Below, piece after piece: positions 49,872 through 56,957 of a stretch of DNA of 64,000 bases. A model generated the notes under the pieces. It made no database searches. It was not told the origin of the DNA and saw nothing but the letters and a program-made list of their open reading frames with translations. A program made the position numbers and the translations under genes. The number at the start of each line of letters is the position of its first letter. Within the stretch, counting starts at the first letter, position 1. The stretch comes from Methylobacterium sp. J-070 (GTDB taxonomy: Bacteria > Pseudomonadota > Alphaproteobacteria > Rhizobiales > Beijerinckiaceae): contig NZ_JAKSXX010000144.1 in NCBI RefSeq assembly GCF_022829385.1, positions 17,808 to 81,807 of the forward strand, in the 5' to 3' direction.

Positions 49872-50248
49872 CCGCGCCCGCGAAGGTCACGGCCACCGAG
49901 AAGGCCGCCGCCGCCTGGGGCCCGGCGCTGCCCGACGAGGTGCGGGCCCTGGCGCTCCACGTCGACCGCACCACCGGCGCCGCCGCCGCCAAGGCGATCG
50001 GCTACTCGCCCGCGGTGGTCAGCCACATCCTGGCCGCCCGCTACCCGGGCGACCAGCGGGCCGTCTTCGCCCGGATCCGCGGCGCCCTGATGGGCGAGAC
50101 GGTGCTCTGCCCGGTGCTCGGCGAGATCGGCCGCGACCGCTGCCTGTCGGAGCAGAAGAAGCCCTTCGCCACCTCGAACGCCGCCCGGGCCCGGCTCTAC
50201 CGCGCCTGCCGGTCGGGCTGCCCGCATTCCTGGTTGAAGGGGGCGTGA
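49868..50248 (+). CDS. Small phage early protein with HTH-like region
   Basis: This 126-residue protein has a central HTH-like stretch (TGAAAAKAIGYSPAVVSHIL) and a C-terminal part with several Cys (VLCPVLGEIGRDRCL, CRSGCPH) that could bind a metal. It resembles small transcriptional-regulator-like proteins in the early regions of Mu-like phages. It overlaps both neighbours or abuts them (ATGA upstream, TGAATG downstream). Confidence 0.75.
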   Translation: MTAPAKVTATEKAAAAWGPALPDEVRALALHVDRTTGAAAAKAIGYSPAVVSHILAARYPGDQRAVFARIRGALMGETVLCPVLGEIGRDRCLSEQKKPFATSNAARARLYRACRSGCPHSWLKGA

Positions 50249-50620
50249 ATGGCCGATTTCGCCAACCCCGAGCCGGTCCTGCAGGACATCGCCGACTTCT
50301 TCGCCGACGCGGCCCGGGAGGGCGGCGTCAGCCTCGATCCGGTCCTGTGCGGCGCCTTCGCGGAGGGCCTGCGCGACGCCGCCGCCTGCCTGCGGACCGT
50401 CCTCGACCGCGCCGAGACCGCCGGCCTGCTGGAGCGGCTCAGGCCCCCCGCAACCGGGTCGCTCGAGGCCGGGCCCCCGCCCCGGCGCACCCGGGCCGAG
50501 CGGCTCGGCCTCGCCCGCCTCGCCGTCGCCCTCGACCCCGAGGGCCGGGTGCTCGCCTTCCCGGCCCCCAACCCCCTCCCCCGTCCCGCCCACCCGGAGA
50601 CCCACCATGGCGAAGGCTAA
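50249..50620 (+). CDS. Hypothetical phage early protein
   Basis: This 123-residue acidic protein (ANPEPVLQDIADFFADAARE, then DPVLCGAFAEGLRDAAACLR) is mostly predicted helix with a Pro-rich tail. It starts directly after the stop of the gene upstream and overlaps gam by 14 bp. I do not recognise a family. Confidence 0.7.
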   Translation: MADFANPEPVLQDIADFFADAAREGGVSLDPVLCGAFAEGLRDAAACLRTVLDRAETAGLLERLRPPATGSLEAGPPPRRTRAERLGLARLAVALDPEGRVLAFPAPNPLPRPAHPETHHGEG

Positions 50621-51239
50621 GACCAAGGCCGCCGGCACCAACCTGCCGGTCCCGCAGAGCGACGCCGAGGCGGAGCAGCTCGTCGCCCGGCTCGGTGCCC
50701 TGCAGCGCGACCACGCCGCCGAGCGCGCCCACCACGACGCCCAGGTGGCGGCCCTGGAGGCGGCCTTCGGCCTGCGCGCGAAGGTGTTCGCGGAGGTCCA
50801 GGGCGTGATCGTCGACGCGCTGAACGTCTGGGCCACGGCCCACCGGGAGCGCCTGACCCAGGGCGGCCGGACCAAGACGGTGCAGCTGCCCACCGGCACG
50901 CTCCTGTGGCGGGAGGGCCGCTACGCGGTGCGGCACCGGGGGCTCAGGAACGAGGACGTCGTGGCGGCGATCCGCGCGCGCGTCGCCGCCGCCACCGACC
51001 GCTTCGCCGAGGCGATGCGCCGCCGGCGCGCCGCCGAGATCGCCGCGCTCCGGGAGGAGATCGCCGCCCTGGAGGGTTTTTTGCGCACCCGGGTCGAGCC
51101 CAACAAGGAGGCGATGCTGGCCGCCCGCGAGCTGGCCGGGACCATCCCGGGCGTCACGGTGCCCCGCGGGCCGGAGGAGTTCGTGGTCGAGCCCCTGGCC
51201 TCGCAGATCCCGACGACCCGGGTCCGGGCGGTGGCGTGA
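50607..51239 (+). CDS. gam: Gam-family host-nuclease inhibitor
   Basis: This 210-residue protein is Mu Gam-like, binding double-strand DNA ends and protecting them from exonucleases (a Ku-like role). Conserved features are the N-terminal coiled coil (EAEQLVARLGALQRDHAAER), the central GGRTKTVQLPTGTLLWREGR and the C-terminal helices. It lies in the early operon between an unknown gene and a LexA-like gene, with a 1-bp overlap downstream. The ATG at 50607 fits the family length. Confidence 0.9.
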   Translation: MAKAKTKAAGTNLPVPQSDAEAEQLVARLGALQRDHAAERAHHDAQVAALEAAFGLRAKVFAEVQGVIVDALNVWATAHRERLTQGGRTKTVQLPTGTLLWREGRYAVRHRGLRNEDVVAAIRARVAAATDRFAEAMRRRRAAEIAALREEIAALEGFLRTRVEPNKEAMLAARELAGTIPGVTVPRGPEEFVVEPLASQIPTTRVRAVA

Positions 51240-51598
51240 TGGCCCCGAGCCCCCGCATCGGCCTCACCGGCCGCCAGGCGCGGCTCCTGGCGTTCATCGT
51301 CGCGGAGGCGGAGGCCGGCCGGCCGCCGCCGAGTTTTTCCGAGATGGCCGCCCATATGGGCCTGCACTCGAAATCCGGCATCCACCGGCTGCTCACCGCC
51401 CTGGAGGAGCGCGGCCACGTGGTCCGGCTGCCGCACCGGACCCGGGCCCTCGCCCTCGCCGGGTCCGAGCCCGGGGACGCGCCGCGCCTGCCCGAACCCG
51501 TGGCGGATCGGCTCTCGGCCTATTGCCGGCGCCGCCGGCTCGCCGTCCGGGACGTCCTGGCTGCGGCGGTCGCGTCCTACCTGGAGCGGCACCCGTGA
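51239..51598 (+). CDS. LexA-type DNA-binding domain protein
   Basis: This 119-residue protein has a LexA-like N-terminal winged helix (LTGRQARLLAFIVAEAEAGR, then SFSEMAAHMGLHSKSGIHRL, ALEERGHVVRLPHR) but no S24 peptidase domain. The C-terminal part (RLSAYCRRRRLAVRDVLAAA) may be a dimerisation helix. It is a probable regulator in the early operon. Start overlaps gam (TGATG) and stop overlaps gemA (GTGA). Confidence 0.82.
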   Translation: MAPSPRIGLTGRQARLLAFIVAEAEAGRPPPSFSEMAAHMGLHSKSGIHRLLTALEERGHVVRLPHRTRALALAGSEPGDAPRLPEPVADRLSAYCRRRRLAVRDVLAAAVASYLERHP

Positions 51599-52299
51599 GT
51601 GCCGCCCGCCCGGCGCAGATCCGCGCCGTCCACGCCCTGAAGGCCCGCTCCGGCCTGTCGGAGGCCGCCTATCGCGGGATGCTGGCGGCCTACGGCGTCG
51701 CCTCGTCGAAGGACCTCGACCCGGACGACGCCGACCGGCTCATCGCCCGGCTGTCGGCGCTCGTGGCGGGGCCGTCCGGCGCGGCGCCGATCCGAGCCGC
51801 CACCGGCCCGTATGCGAAAAAGCTCCAGGCGCTCTGGATCGCCCTCTACAACCTGGGCGAGGTCGCCGACCGGGGCGACGGCGCGCTCCACGCCTTCCTG
51901 GAGCGGCAGACCGGCCTGCCGCACACCCGCTTCCTGCGGGAGGCGGACGCGGCCCGGGCGGCGATCGAGCCGCTCAAGGCCTGGCTGATCCGGGCGGGCG
52001 TGGCCTGGCCGGCGCGCAGCGGCGACCGCGCGGCCGACCGGCTCGCCGCCAAGCGGGCGGTGCTGCGGGCGCAGTGGCTGCGCCTGATCGCATTGGGGGC
52101 CGTGCGCCCCTTCGGCGACCCGCAGGCCTGCGACGGGCTCGCCGACTACGTCTCGGCCAAGCTCCGGGGCGGCCCGCGCCGGCTGGCCTCGCTCGCCGAT
52201 CCGGACCTGACGGCGGCCGACCTCGACCGGGCCGCCGGCCATCTCGGCGCCTGGATCCGCCGTGCTTCGCAAGCCGCGGAGGCGCGCCGTGTCGGGTGA
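51595..52299 (+). CDS. gemA: GemA/gp16-family regulatory protein
   Basis: This 234-residue protein matches the GemA (Mu gp16, DUF1018) pattern: IRAVHALKARSGLSEAAYRG, AYGVASSKDLDPDDADRLIA, then KLQALWIALYNLGEV. GemA modulates host gene expression in Mu. The GTG at 51595 overlaps the stop upstream and is preferred over an in-frame upstream ATG. It ends 11 bp into the next gene. Confidence 0.88.
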   Translation: MSAARPAQIRAVHALKARSGLSEAAYRGMLAAYGVASSKDLDPDDADRLIARLSALVAGPSGAAPIRAATGPYAKKLQALWIALYNLGEVADRGDGALHAFLERQTGLPHTRFLREADAARAAIEPLKAWLIRAGVAWPARSGDRAADRLAAKRAVLRAQWLRLIALGAVRPFGDPQACDGLADYVSAKLRGGPRRLASLADPDLTAADLDRAAGHLGAWIRRASQAAEARRVG

Positions 52300-52636
52300 G
52301 CGCCGCTACGTCCCGTCGATGCGCCCGGCCCGGCCGGTGCCGATCCACCGCCAGGCCGCCTGCCTGGACCTCGCCGCCCGCGAGCACGGCTTCGGCTACT
52401 GGAGCTATCTCGGCCGGTTCGGCGACAACGCCGCGTTCCTGACCAAGGGCTGGCCCGAGGCCTGGGCGTGGCGCGACCTGCCCGAGGCGCTGCTCGACGC
52501 CGCCGAGACCCTGGCGCTTGTGGCCGAGCTGGCGGTCCTGCTCGGCGACGAGGCGCTCCGGCGCCGCCTGCGCGCCGCCATCGCCCGGGAGATCGCCAAG
52601 GCCGAGAAGGCGGCGGCGGCGGAGACGGCCGGATGA
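52289..52636 (+). CDS. Hypothetical phage protein upstream of mor
   Basis: This 115-residue protein (GTG start at 52289) has an N-terminal RRYVPSMRPARPVPIHRQAA and a central FGYWSYLGRFGDNAAFLTKG, ending in a charged helix (RRRLRAAIAREIAKAEKAAA). No family recognised. Its 3' end is duplicated as a fragment at 54763-54858 in front of the second mor gene. It overlaps mor by 4 bp. Confidence 0.7.
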   Translation: MSGERRYVPSMRPARPVPIHRQAACLDLAAREHGFGYWSYLGRFGDNAAFLTKGWPEAWAWRDLPEALLDAAETLALVAELAVLLGDEALRRRLRAAIAREIAKAEKAAAAETAG

Positions 52637-53043
52637 GCCCGGAGAGCCACGGCCTGCCGGGCGTGCTGGGCGAGATCGCCGAGGTGGCGGGCCTCGCCGC
52701 CGCCCTCGCGGTGGCCGAGGCGGTGGGAGGCACCCGCGCCTACGTGCCCCGCCGGCCGGGCCCGGACCATTGGCTGGTGCGCGCCGCGGGCCCCGAGGCG
52801 GCCGCCGCCATCGCCGACCACCTCACCACCGGCCGCTCGGGCTCGGAGATCGAGTTCCCGATCGGCCCGGCCGGGTCCTACGTGAAGGAGCGCCGGCGCC
52901 GGGCGCGGAAGATGCGCGAGCTGACCGCCCAGGGCCTGCCGAACCGGCAGACGGCGCGGCAGGTGGGGGTCACCGAGCGGGCGGTGCGGTTGTTCAAGGC
53001 GCGGGTGCGGAGGGATGATTCGCAGGGAGATCTGGGGCTGTAG
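52541..53043 (+). repeat. Long direct repeat, copy 1
   Basis: This segment, the 3' end of the hypothetical gene plus all of mor, recurs at 54763-55271 with a 2,222-bp offset and no indel until the last few codons, where copy 2 is 6 bp longer. The two copies bracket the first cargo block. Confidence 0.9.
52633..53043 (+). CDS. mor: Mor-family middle-operon transcription activator, copy 1
   Basis: This 136-residue activator belongs to the Mor/C family that turns on middle transcription in Mu. It has an N-terminal dimerisation part (LPGVLGEIAEVAGLAAALAV, then YVPRRPGPDHWLV) and a C-terminal HTH (LPNRQTARQVGVTERAVRL). The ATG overlaps the stop upstream (ATGA). A second copy at 54855 differs at only a few residues (L12R, E14K, P54R, R88Q and the tail). 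Which copy drives the lysis genes is unknown. Confidence 0.9.
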   Translation: MSPESHGLPGVLGEIAEVAGLAAALAVAEAVGGTRAYVPRRPGPDHWLVRAAGPEAAAAIADHLTTGRSGSEIEFPIGPAGSYVKERRRRARKMRELTAQGLPNRQTARQVGVTERAVRLFKARVRRDDSQGDLGL

Positions 53044-53130
53044 GGACAAGCGGGCGCACACGGCCGTCCCGTGGACCGGGCAACGCGCCACGGCACGAGC
53101 TCGCGTTGAGATGCCAGAGCCACGTAGAGG

Positions 53131-53153
53131 AAGGGGGCCGTGAAGGCCCCCTT
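53131..53153. terminator. Hairpin between mor copy 1 and the RHH gene
   Basis: AAGGGGGCC and GGCCCCCTT form a perfect 9-bp stem with a 5-base loop (GTGAA). It lies between convergent genes and can act on both strands. There is no long T run, so efficiency is uncertain. Confidence 0.7.
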
Positions 53154-53158
53154 GATCT

Positions 53159-53440
53159 CTAGATCGTCACGGACATCTCGACTTCTCGACCATCAGGGTC
53201 CTGGAAGATCACACGACCACCTTTCTGGTGTTGCCGGATCGCAGCAGAATAGAAAACGATCGCTCGCCTGATCAGATCAGGAGTGCTCGTGTGATGGGTC
53301 AAAAGTCGTATATCGTCTAATTTAGCCGCCAGAGTGCTTGGCATCGTGATCTGCATTTTGACGCTCTTCTCGATACTCTTAGGGCGTCCAACGCTTTTAC
53401 GATCATCAAGACCCCGAGCGACAGCTTCACGCTGTTCCAT
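53159..53440 (-). CDS. Ribbon-helix-helix-like regulator
   Basis: This 93-residue protein has a basic GRPKSIEKSVKMQITMPSTL strand followed by AAKLDDIRLLTHHTSTPDLI and RRAIVFYSAAI, a ribbon-helix-helix pattern. The C-terminal RVIFQDPDGREVEMSVTI is a beta hairpin. The ATG at 53440 gives a compact protein; an upstream reading to 53626 has no matching domain. Base composition is clearly lower in GC than the phage genes around it, suggesting recent gain. A partner gene is not evident on the same strand. Confidence 0.7.
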   Translation of the reverse strand: MEQREAVARGLDDRKSVGRPKSIEKSVKMQITMPSTLAAKLDDIRLLTHHTSTPDLIRRAIVFYSAAIRQHQKGGRVIFQDPDGREVEMSVTI

Positions 53441-53754
53441 TGTTGGTTCTCCGTTAGCCCAGGTCGGGCCGAAGCCCTCGCTGTTCGGTCCTCGTGGGGC
53501 CGTGCGTCTTCTCATCGGAAATAGGAGCTGCGTCAAGCGATATCCACGCTGAGGTAGAATTTTTTGTGTCAGAAAATCGTCAGAAAGGTGTGGAAGAAGC
53601 TTGACGCGCATCGTTTGGTTGAGCATCGTTGCAGGGTGAACACGGGTTCCTGCTCCCCTAGCAAGTGGCCAAGAGCCCTGTTCACAGCCCGATGTCCGGT
53701 GCCCTTGCGCAGTTGGACAATTAGAAGACGCGTATTCACGCGAGGAGAGAAGAG
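53441..53754. other. Low-GC intergenic region in cargo block 1
   Basis: About 310 bp with lower GC than the phage backbone. It separates the minus-strand RHH gene from the plus-strand repeat protein and should hold both promoters. A 64-codon frame at 53564-53758 has no supporting ribosome binding site or family. Directly before 53755 the sequence AGGAGAGAAGAG is a strong ribosome binding site for the next gene. Confidence 0.45.
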
Positions 53755-54270
53755 ATGAACAGGCTATTCACCCATATCGTGTCGGCGGACGACCGACGAG
53801 TGGCGCGCATTGATCTCGGATTGATCATGGCTGCCGCCGAGATCCTGGCTGCCGCCGAGATCCTGGCTGCCGGCGAGATCAAGGCCGGCGTCGAGATCAA
53901 GGCCGGCGTCGAGATCAAGACCCCGGGCGAGATTGAGGCCGGGTCTGGTCAGGACGCGGCGGTCCAGATCGAGTCGGTTTCTGTTCGCGACGCGGTCGCC
54001 CAGATCAAGCCGCCCTTTGCTTGGGACGCGGTCGGCCAGGCCCCGGGCGTCTGCGACGTGCAGCACGGTGTTCCGTTCACCGACGCCCGGTTCGCCGTCA
54101 AGCCGAGCAAGGCTCAGACGGCCTTCCGCTTTGCGACATCGCGCCGAGCGCTGACGGTTTCGGGACCCGCGTGGGCCGACCCACAGGGCCGAAAGGTGGC
54201 GATAGCCGCCGGACGACTCTTCACCCCAGGAGGACATCGATATGAAAAAGGAGCGCAGTCCCCGTCCTAG
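53755..54270 (+). CDS. Cargo protein with six 18-bp tandem repeats, unknown function
   Basis: This 171-residue protein begins MNRLFTHIVSADDRRVARID, then has six hexapeptide repeats at residues 26-61 (AAAEIL, AAAEIL, AAGEIK, AGVEIK, AGVEIK, TPGEIE), a middle region rich in DAV/Q motifs and a basic C terminus. No domain is recognised. The excellent ribosome binding site (AGGAGAGAAGAG) supports translation. It overlaps the next gene by 29 bp in another frame. An opposite-strand frame across the same repeat is judged a shadow. Confidence 0.65.
   Translation: MNRLFTHIVSADDRRVARIDLGLIMAAAEILAAAEILAAGEIKAGVEIKAGVEIKTPGEIEAGSGQDAAVQIESVSVRDAVAQIKPPFAWDAVGQAPGVCDVQHGVPFTDARFAVKPSKAQTAFRFATSRRALTVSGPAWADPQGRKVAIAAGRLFTPGGHRYEKGAQSPS
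53830..53937 (+). repeat. 18-bp tandem repeat, six units, in frame
   Basis: Six consecutive 18-bp units, the first two identical, the fourth and fifth identical, others diverged, share GAGATC in the second half (GAGATT in the last). The period is a multiple of three, so copy-number change would keep the frame. It is not a CRISPR: there are no spacers. Confidence 0.85.
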
Positions 54271-54679
54271 GCCTTCAAAGCCTAAAAATCCGATCGACAG
54301 GCTAAGACAGAGAGAGCGTAAAGCTCCTTTTCCGTTACCGAAAGATGTAAGTGCTGCGGGCGGCACGAGAAAGCGGGAGAAAGATCAAACTCGTGAGGTG
54401 ATGGATTACGAGGATCAGAAGAAAATGGCTGGCCTCGAAGATATCGGGGAATTCGGCATCAAGATCATTAATCTGGAGCGGCAGATTGAGATTTTGGTCG
54501 AGCGAAGCAGCCACCATCACGATTTGAGGCATGTCATCCTGCATTGGGTTGCAGGTGCGACAGCAGGTGCTGCGGTATTGAGTTTCGAGTCGATCCGGGA
54601 GACGATTTTGAGTGGCAGCGGTTATATCCCGGACGCAGTCTTCAAGGCGCTGGAGGCGCTGGTGAGCAGCTCCCTATAA
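54242..54679 (+). CDS. Cargo membrane protein with basic N terminus, unknown function
   Basis: This 145-residue protein starts with a Lys/Arg/Pro-rich segment (MKKERSPRPRPSKPKNPIDR), then a charged helical region likely to form a coiled coil (EFGIKIINLERQIEILVERS), and one or two hydrophobic segments near the C terminus (HVILHWVAGATAGAAVLSF). AGGAGGACATCG precedes the ATG. No family recognised. Low GC and position between the two mor copies mark it as cargo; it may work with the repeat protein, which it overlaps. Confidence 0.65.
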   Translation: MKKERSPRPRPSKPKNPIDRLRQRERKAPFPLPKDVSAAGGTRKREKDQTREVMDYEDQKKMAGLEDIGEFGIKIINLERQIEILVERSSHHHDLRHVILHWVAGATAGAAVLSFESIRETILSGSGYIPDAVFKALEALVSSSL

Positions 54680-54738
54680 GCAGAGACCTCACAAAACCAA
54701 CCCATTCAGGAGGGCTTCGCGCGAGCGGGGCCCTTCGC

Positions 54739-54858
54739 ATTGTAAAAGATGTCGCGGCCCTCCTCGGCGACGAGGTCCTTCGCGCTCGCCTGCGCGCGGC
54801 GATCGCGCGCGGGATCGCCAAGGCCGAGAAGGTCGCGATCGAAGGGGCAGTCGGATGA
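54739..54858 (+). pseudogene. 3' fragment of the pre-mor gene
   Basis: Residues VAALLGDEVLRARLRAAIAR and the following GIAKAEKVAIEGAVG correspond to the C-terminal end of the gene at 52289-52636. The 5' part is missing and the frame runs back into unrelated cargo sequence. Clear homology with copy 1 begins near 54763. It is a leftover of the duplication that carried the second mor gene. Confidence 0.8.
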
Positions 54859-55271
54859 GCCCGGAGAGCCACGGTCTGCCCGGCGTGCGGGGCAAGATCG
54901 CCGAGGTGGCGGGTCTCGCCGCCGCCCTCGCGGTGGCCGAGGCGGTGGGCGGCACCCGCGCCTACGTGCCCCGCCGGCCGGGCCCGGACCATTGGCTGGT
55001 GCGGGCCGCGGGCCGCGAGGCGGCCGCCGCCATCGCCGACCACCTCACCACCGGCCGCTCGGGCTCGGAGATCGAGTTCCCGATCGGCCCGGCCGGGTCC
55101 TACGTGAAGGAGCGCCAGCGCCGGGCGCGGAAGATGCGCGAGCTGACCGCCCAGGGCCTGCCGAACCGGCAGACGGCGCGGCAGGTCGGCGTCACCGAGC
55201 GGGCGGTGCGGTTGTTCAAGGCGCGGGTGCGGGGACGGGGGGATGATCCGCAGGGGGATCTGGGATTGTAG
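54763..55271 (+). repeat. Long direct repeat, copy 2
   Basis: Counterpart of 52541-53043. The alignment is collinear at 2,222 bp offset. The copy holds the gene fragment and a complete second mor. Sequence similarity is very high over mor itself and lower over the gene fragment, so selection or gene conversion may have kept the mor parts alike. Confidence 0.9.
54855..55271 (+). CDS. mor: Mor-family middle-operon transcription activator, copy 2
   Basis: This 138-residue Mor homolog is nearly identical to copy 1, with R12, K14, R54 and Q88 instead of L, E, P and R, and a tail two residues longer (RVRGRGDDPQ). The HTH (LPNRQTARQVGVTERAVRL) is unchanged, so both bind the same DNA unless the N-terminal changes alter dimerisation. 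It is the copy closest to the lysis and head genes. In Mu-like phages a second Mor/C-family protein can act as late activator. Confidence 0.88.
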   Translation: MSPESHGLPGVRGKIAEVAGLAAALAVAEAVGGTRAYVPRRPGPDHWLVRAAGREAAAAIADHLTTGRSGSEIEFPIGPAGSYVKERQRRARKMRELTAQGLPNRQTARQVGVTERAVRLFKARVRGRGDDPQGDLGL

Positions 55272-55374
55272 TGCCGGTCCGATGCTTCATGACCGCCGGC
55301 ACGGTTTAAGCAGAGTGAGGGACGACGCTGGGCTGGGCCCCCGGGAAAGCGAATGCATACGTGGGCATTCTCGT

Positions 55375-55716
55375 CTACTTCTTTGCGCCCCAGCACAGAT
55401 CGTATGGGTCGTCCGGGTTGCAATCCCAGAGGCTTGAGACGGATGCGTTGTTAGGCATCTTCTCGCTCACGAAATCATGAATGGCGTTCAAGGAACTTAC
55501 ATTTGTTCTGTAAGCTAAAGCGCCTCTCGTCATATGAACTGTCAAGTTGATTTTCTTTTGCTTCGACAGCGCAGCAAATTGCTTTCCGAGTCCGGCGGCG
55601 TGGATCGAATTCATCAAGTGCGCAGCTGCATTAGGATGAAGAAGCGCGACGCGTTTAATCGGTCTTGCTTTGCTGCCTCCCTCAGAATCACCACTATTTC
55701 TCACTTTCTCGGCCAT
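55375..55716 (-). CDS. Hypothetical cargo protein
   Basis: This 113-residue protein begins with a polar segment (MAEKVRNSGDSEGGSKARP) and has a soluble alpha/beta-looking core (HLMNSIHAAGLGKQFAALSK, INLTVHMTRGALAYRTNVSS) with a C-terminal WDCNPDDPYDLCWGAKK carrying two Cys. No family recognised. Low GC relative to the phage. It lies 11 bp downstream of the lipoprotein gene on the same strand, so the two are probably one operon. Confidence 0.65.
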   Translation of the reverse strand: MAEKVRNSGDSEGGSKARPIKRVALLHPNAAAHLMNSIHAAGLGKQFAALSKQKKINLTVHMTRGALAYRTNVSSLNAIHDFVSEKMPNNASVSSLWDCNPDDPYDLCWGAKK

Positions 55717-55727
55717 CGAGGCTACTC

Positions 55728-56798
55728 CTATGGTTGAACAACTTGTGCTCGGAACTGGAACAACTTGAGCAACAATGCCTGATTGACGATTGCCAGCGCT
55801 CCTTCTTCTCCCGGCGTTCGAACCGGTGCGGAAGCGAGTGCGTTAACCGCAGGTGTCCCCAAGTCATGAAGAATGCCGCCGCGAATGGCCGCGAGCGGCG
55901 CGTTGCTGGGCACGTAGAGCCCTAGGGTCAGTTTGTGCAGATCCTTTCGGATCGATTCCTCGCTGAGCGAAGCATCTGCAACATGTAGACCTCTACCTAT
56001 TGGCGTAAAAGTTACCTTTGGGGCAATGGAAACGTCGATTGTTGTCGTGAATTCGAGCTGCTCCGCCATCTGCGACGGTCCCTTGGGACTTGACGGGTCG
56101 TCACCGTCCTTGCCCGACAAGTTATCAAACAAAGCCATTGCAGTAAATTCGTGAATAACTTCGTCTATGCCGATCCTCCCTGTGATCGGATAGATGATAT
56201 TTTTGTCTTTTATCTGATAGCCGTAGTTGCAATAATCCGGATCCGTGTTGCTGGCCAAAACACCAAATGTGTCGGTGATCGTGAATATGCGTGTGTTTTG
56301 TCTCTGAAGATCGAGCTTGGCACCGAAACCTAGAGATCGGCTAGACTTTGGAAAAATATTGATAAGGTTGAGTGAACCGTCATTGTTGTTGGTTTCAGTC
56401 ATCTCAAGATTATAATTATACGCAATTCCTGTTCTCCAGATCAGATCGACGACCTTCTGGGCAACGCCGGTTAGCTTGTCCGGTCTAAAACTTCTCATTG
56501 CGCCAGGGTCGGTTTTCAGGGCTTCTTTGTATTTATTTCCAAGATTTCTCGAATGCTCGTCAACCTGATGGGCGCCTTTATTTCTTTCATCAGTTAGATA
56601 GCCAAGTACCGAGTCGATGACGGCTTCACGGGTCTCACAACGGATCTGGCGCGCAATATGGCGGCCCGTGACGCCAGAATAGTCGTCCGGCAGCGGATGC
56701 ACGGCGCACCCGCCCAAATAAATCGCTGCAACAATGATCGAACTCGAAGCAATCCCGTGAATTACTTCGCGCAATTTCGCTTTGGTGCGTCGACTCAT
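55728..56798 (-). CDS. Putative lipoprotein of unknown function
   Basis: This 356-residue protein has a basic N terminus (MSRRTKAKLREVIHG), a hydrophobic segment and a lipobox (AIYLGGCAVHP) that predicts lipidation at the Cys. The following HPLPDDYSGVTGRHIARQIR resembles a widespread but uncharacterised proteobacterial family. The middle holds NYNLEMTETNNNDGSLNLIN and repeated beta-strand-like segments (FTTTIDVSIAPKVTFTPIG), suggesting an outer-membrane-associated beta-rich fold. ATG 56798 places the signal correctly. GC is much lower than in the phage backbone. Inserted between mor copy 2 and lysis genes, it may be a lysogenic surface protein. Confidence 0.75.
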   Translation of the reverse strand: MSRRTKAKLREVIHGIASSSIIVAAIYLGGCAVHPLPDDYSGVTGRHIARQIRCETREAVIDSVLGYLTDERNKGAHQVDEHSRNLGNKYKEALKTDPGAMRSFRPDKLTGVAQKVVDLIWRTGIAYNYNLEMTETNNNDGSLNLINIFPKSSRSLGFGAKLDLQRQNTRIFTITDTFGVLASNTDPDYCNYGYQIKDKNIIYPITGRIGIDEVIHEFTAMALFDNLSGKDGDDPSSPKGPSQMAEQLEFTTTIDVSIAPKVTFTPIGRGLHVADASLSEESIRKDLHKLTLGLYVPSNAPLAAIRGGILHDLGTPAVNALASAPVRTPGEEGALAIVNQALLLKLFQFRAQVVQP

Positions 56799-56957
56799 CT
56801 TTCGATCCGGAGTGAATAGGCACGACATCGAGGCGCATATTGGAATTAGAATCATCAGTCGCGGATAGGTTGTCATGGACCGGCTTCCATGTCTGTTGCA
56901 ATTTTGCTTCGTCTGCGAATACAAATGTCAGTGGGTCGAAATGGGGAGGATATTGTA

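Noticed and set aside
53564..53758. A 64-codon plus-strand frame upstream of the repeat protein
   Set aside because: No ribosome binding site, Arg/Cys/Trp-rich, and it ends inside the ribosome-binding region of the next gene.
53830..53937. Short tandem repeat considered as a CRISPR array
   Set aside because: Units are contiguous with no spacers, lie in a coding frame, and no cas genes are present.
53764..54366. Minus-strand frame over the 18-bp repeat, reading as GLDLDA-type repeats
   Set aside because: It looks repetitive only because the DNA is. The plus-strand frame has a strong ribosome binding site and fits the downstream overlap, while this one has neither.
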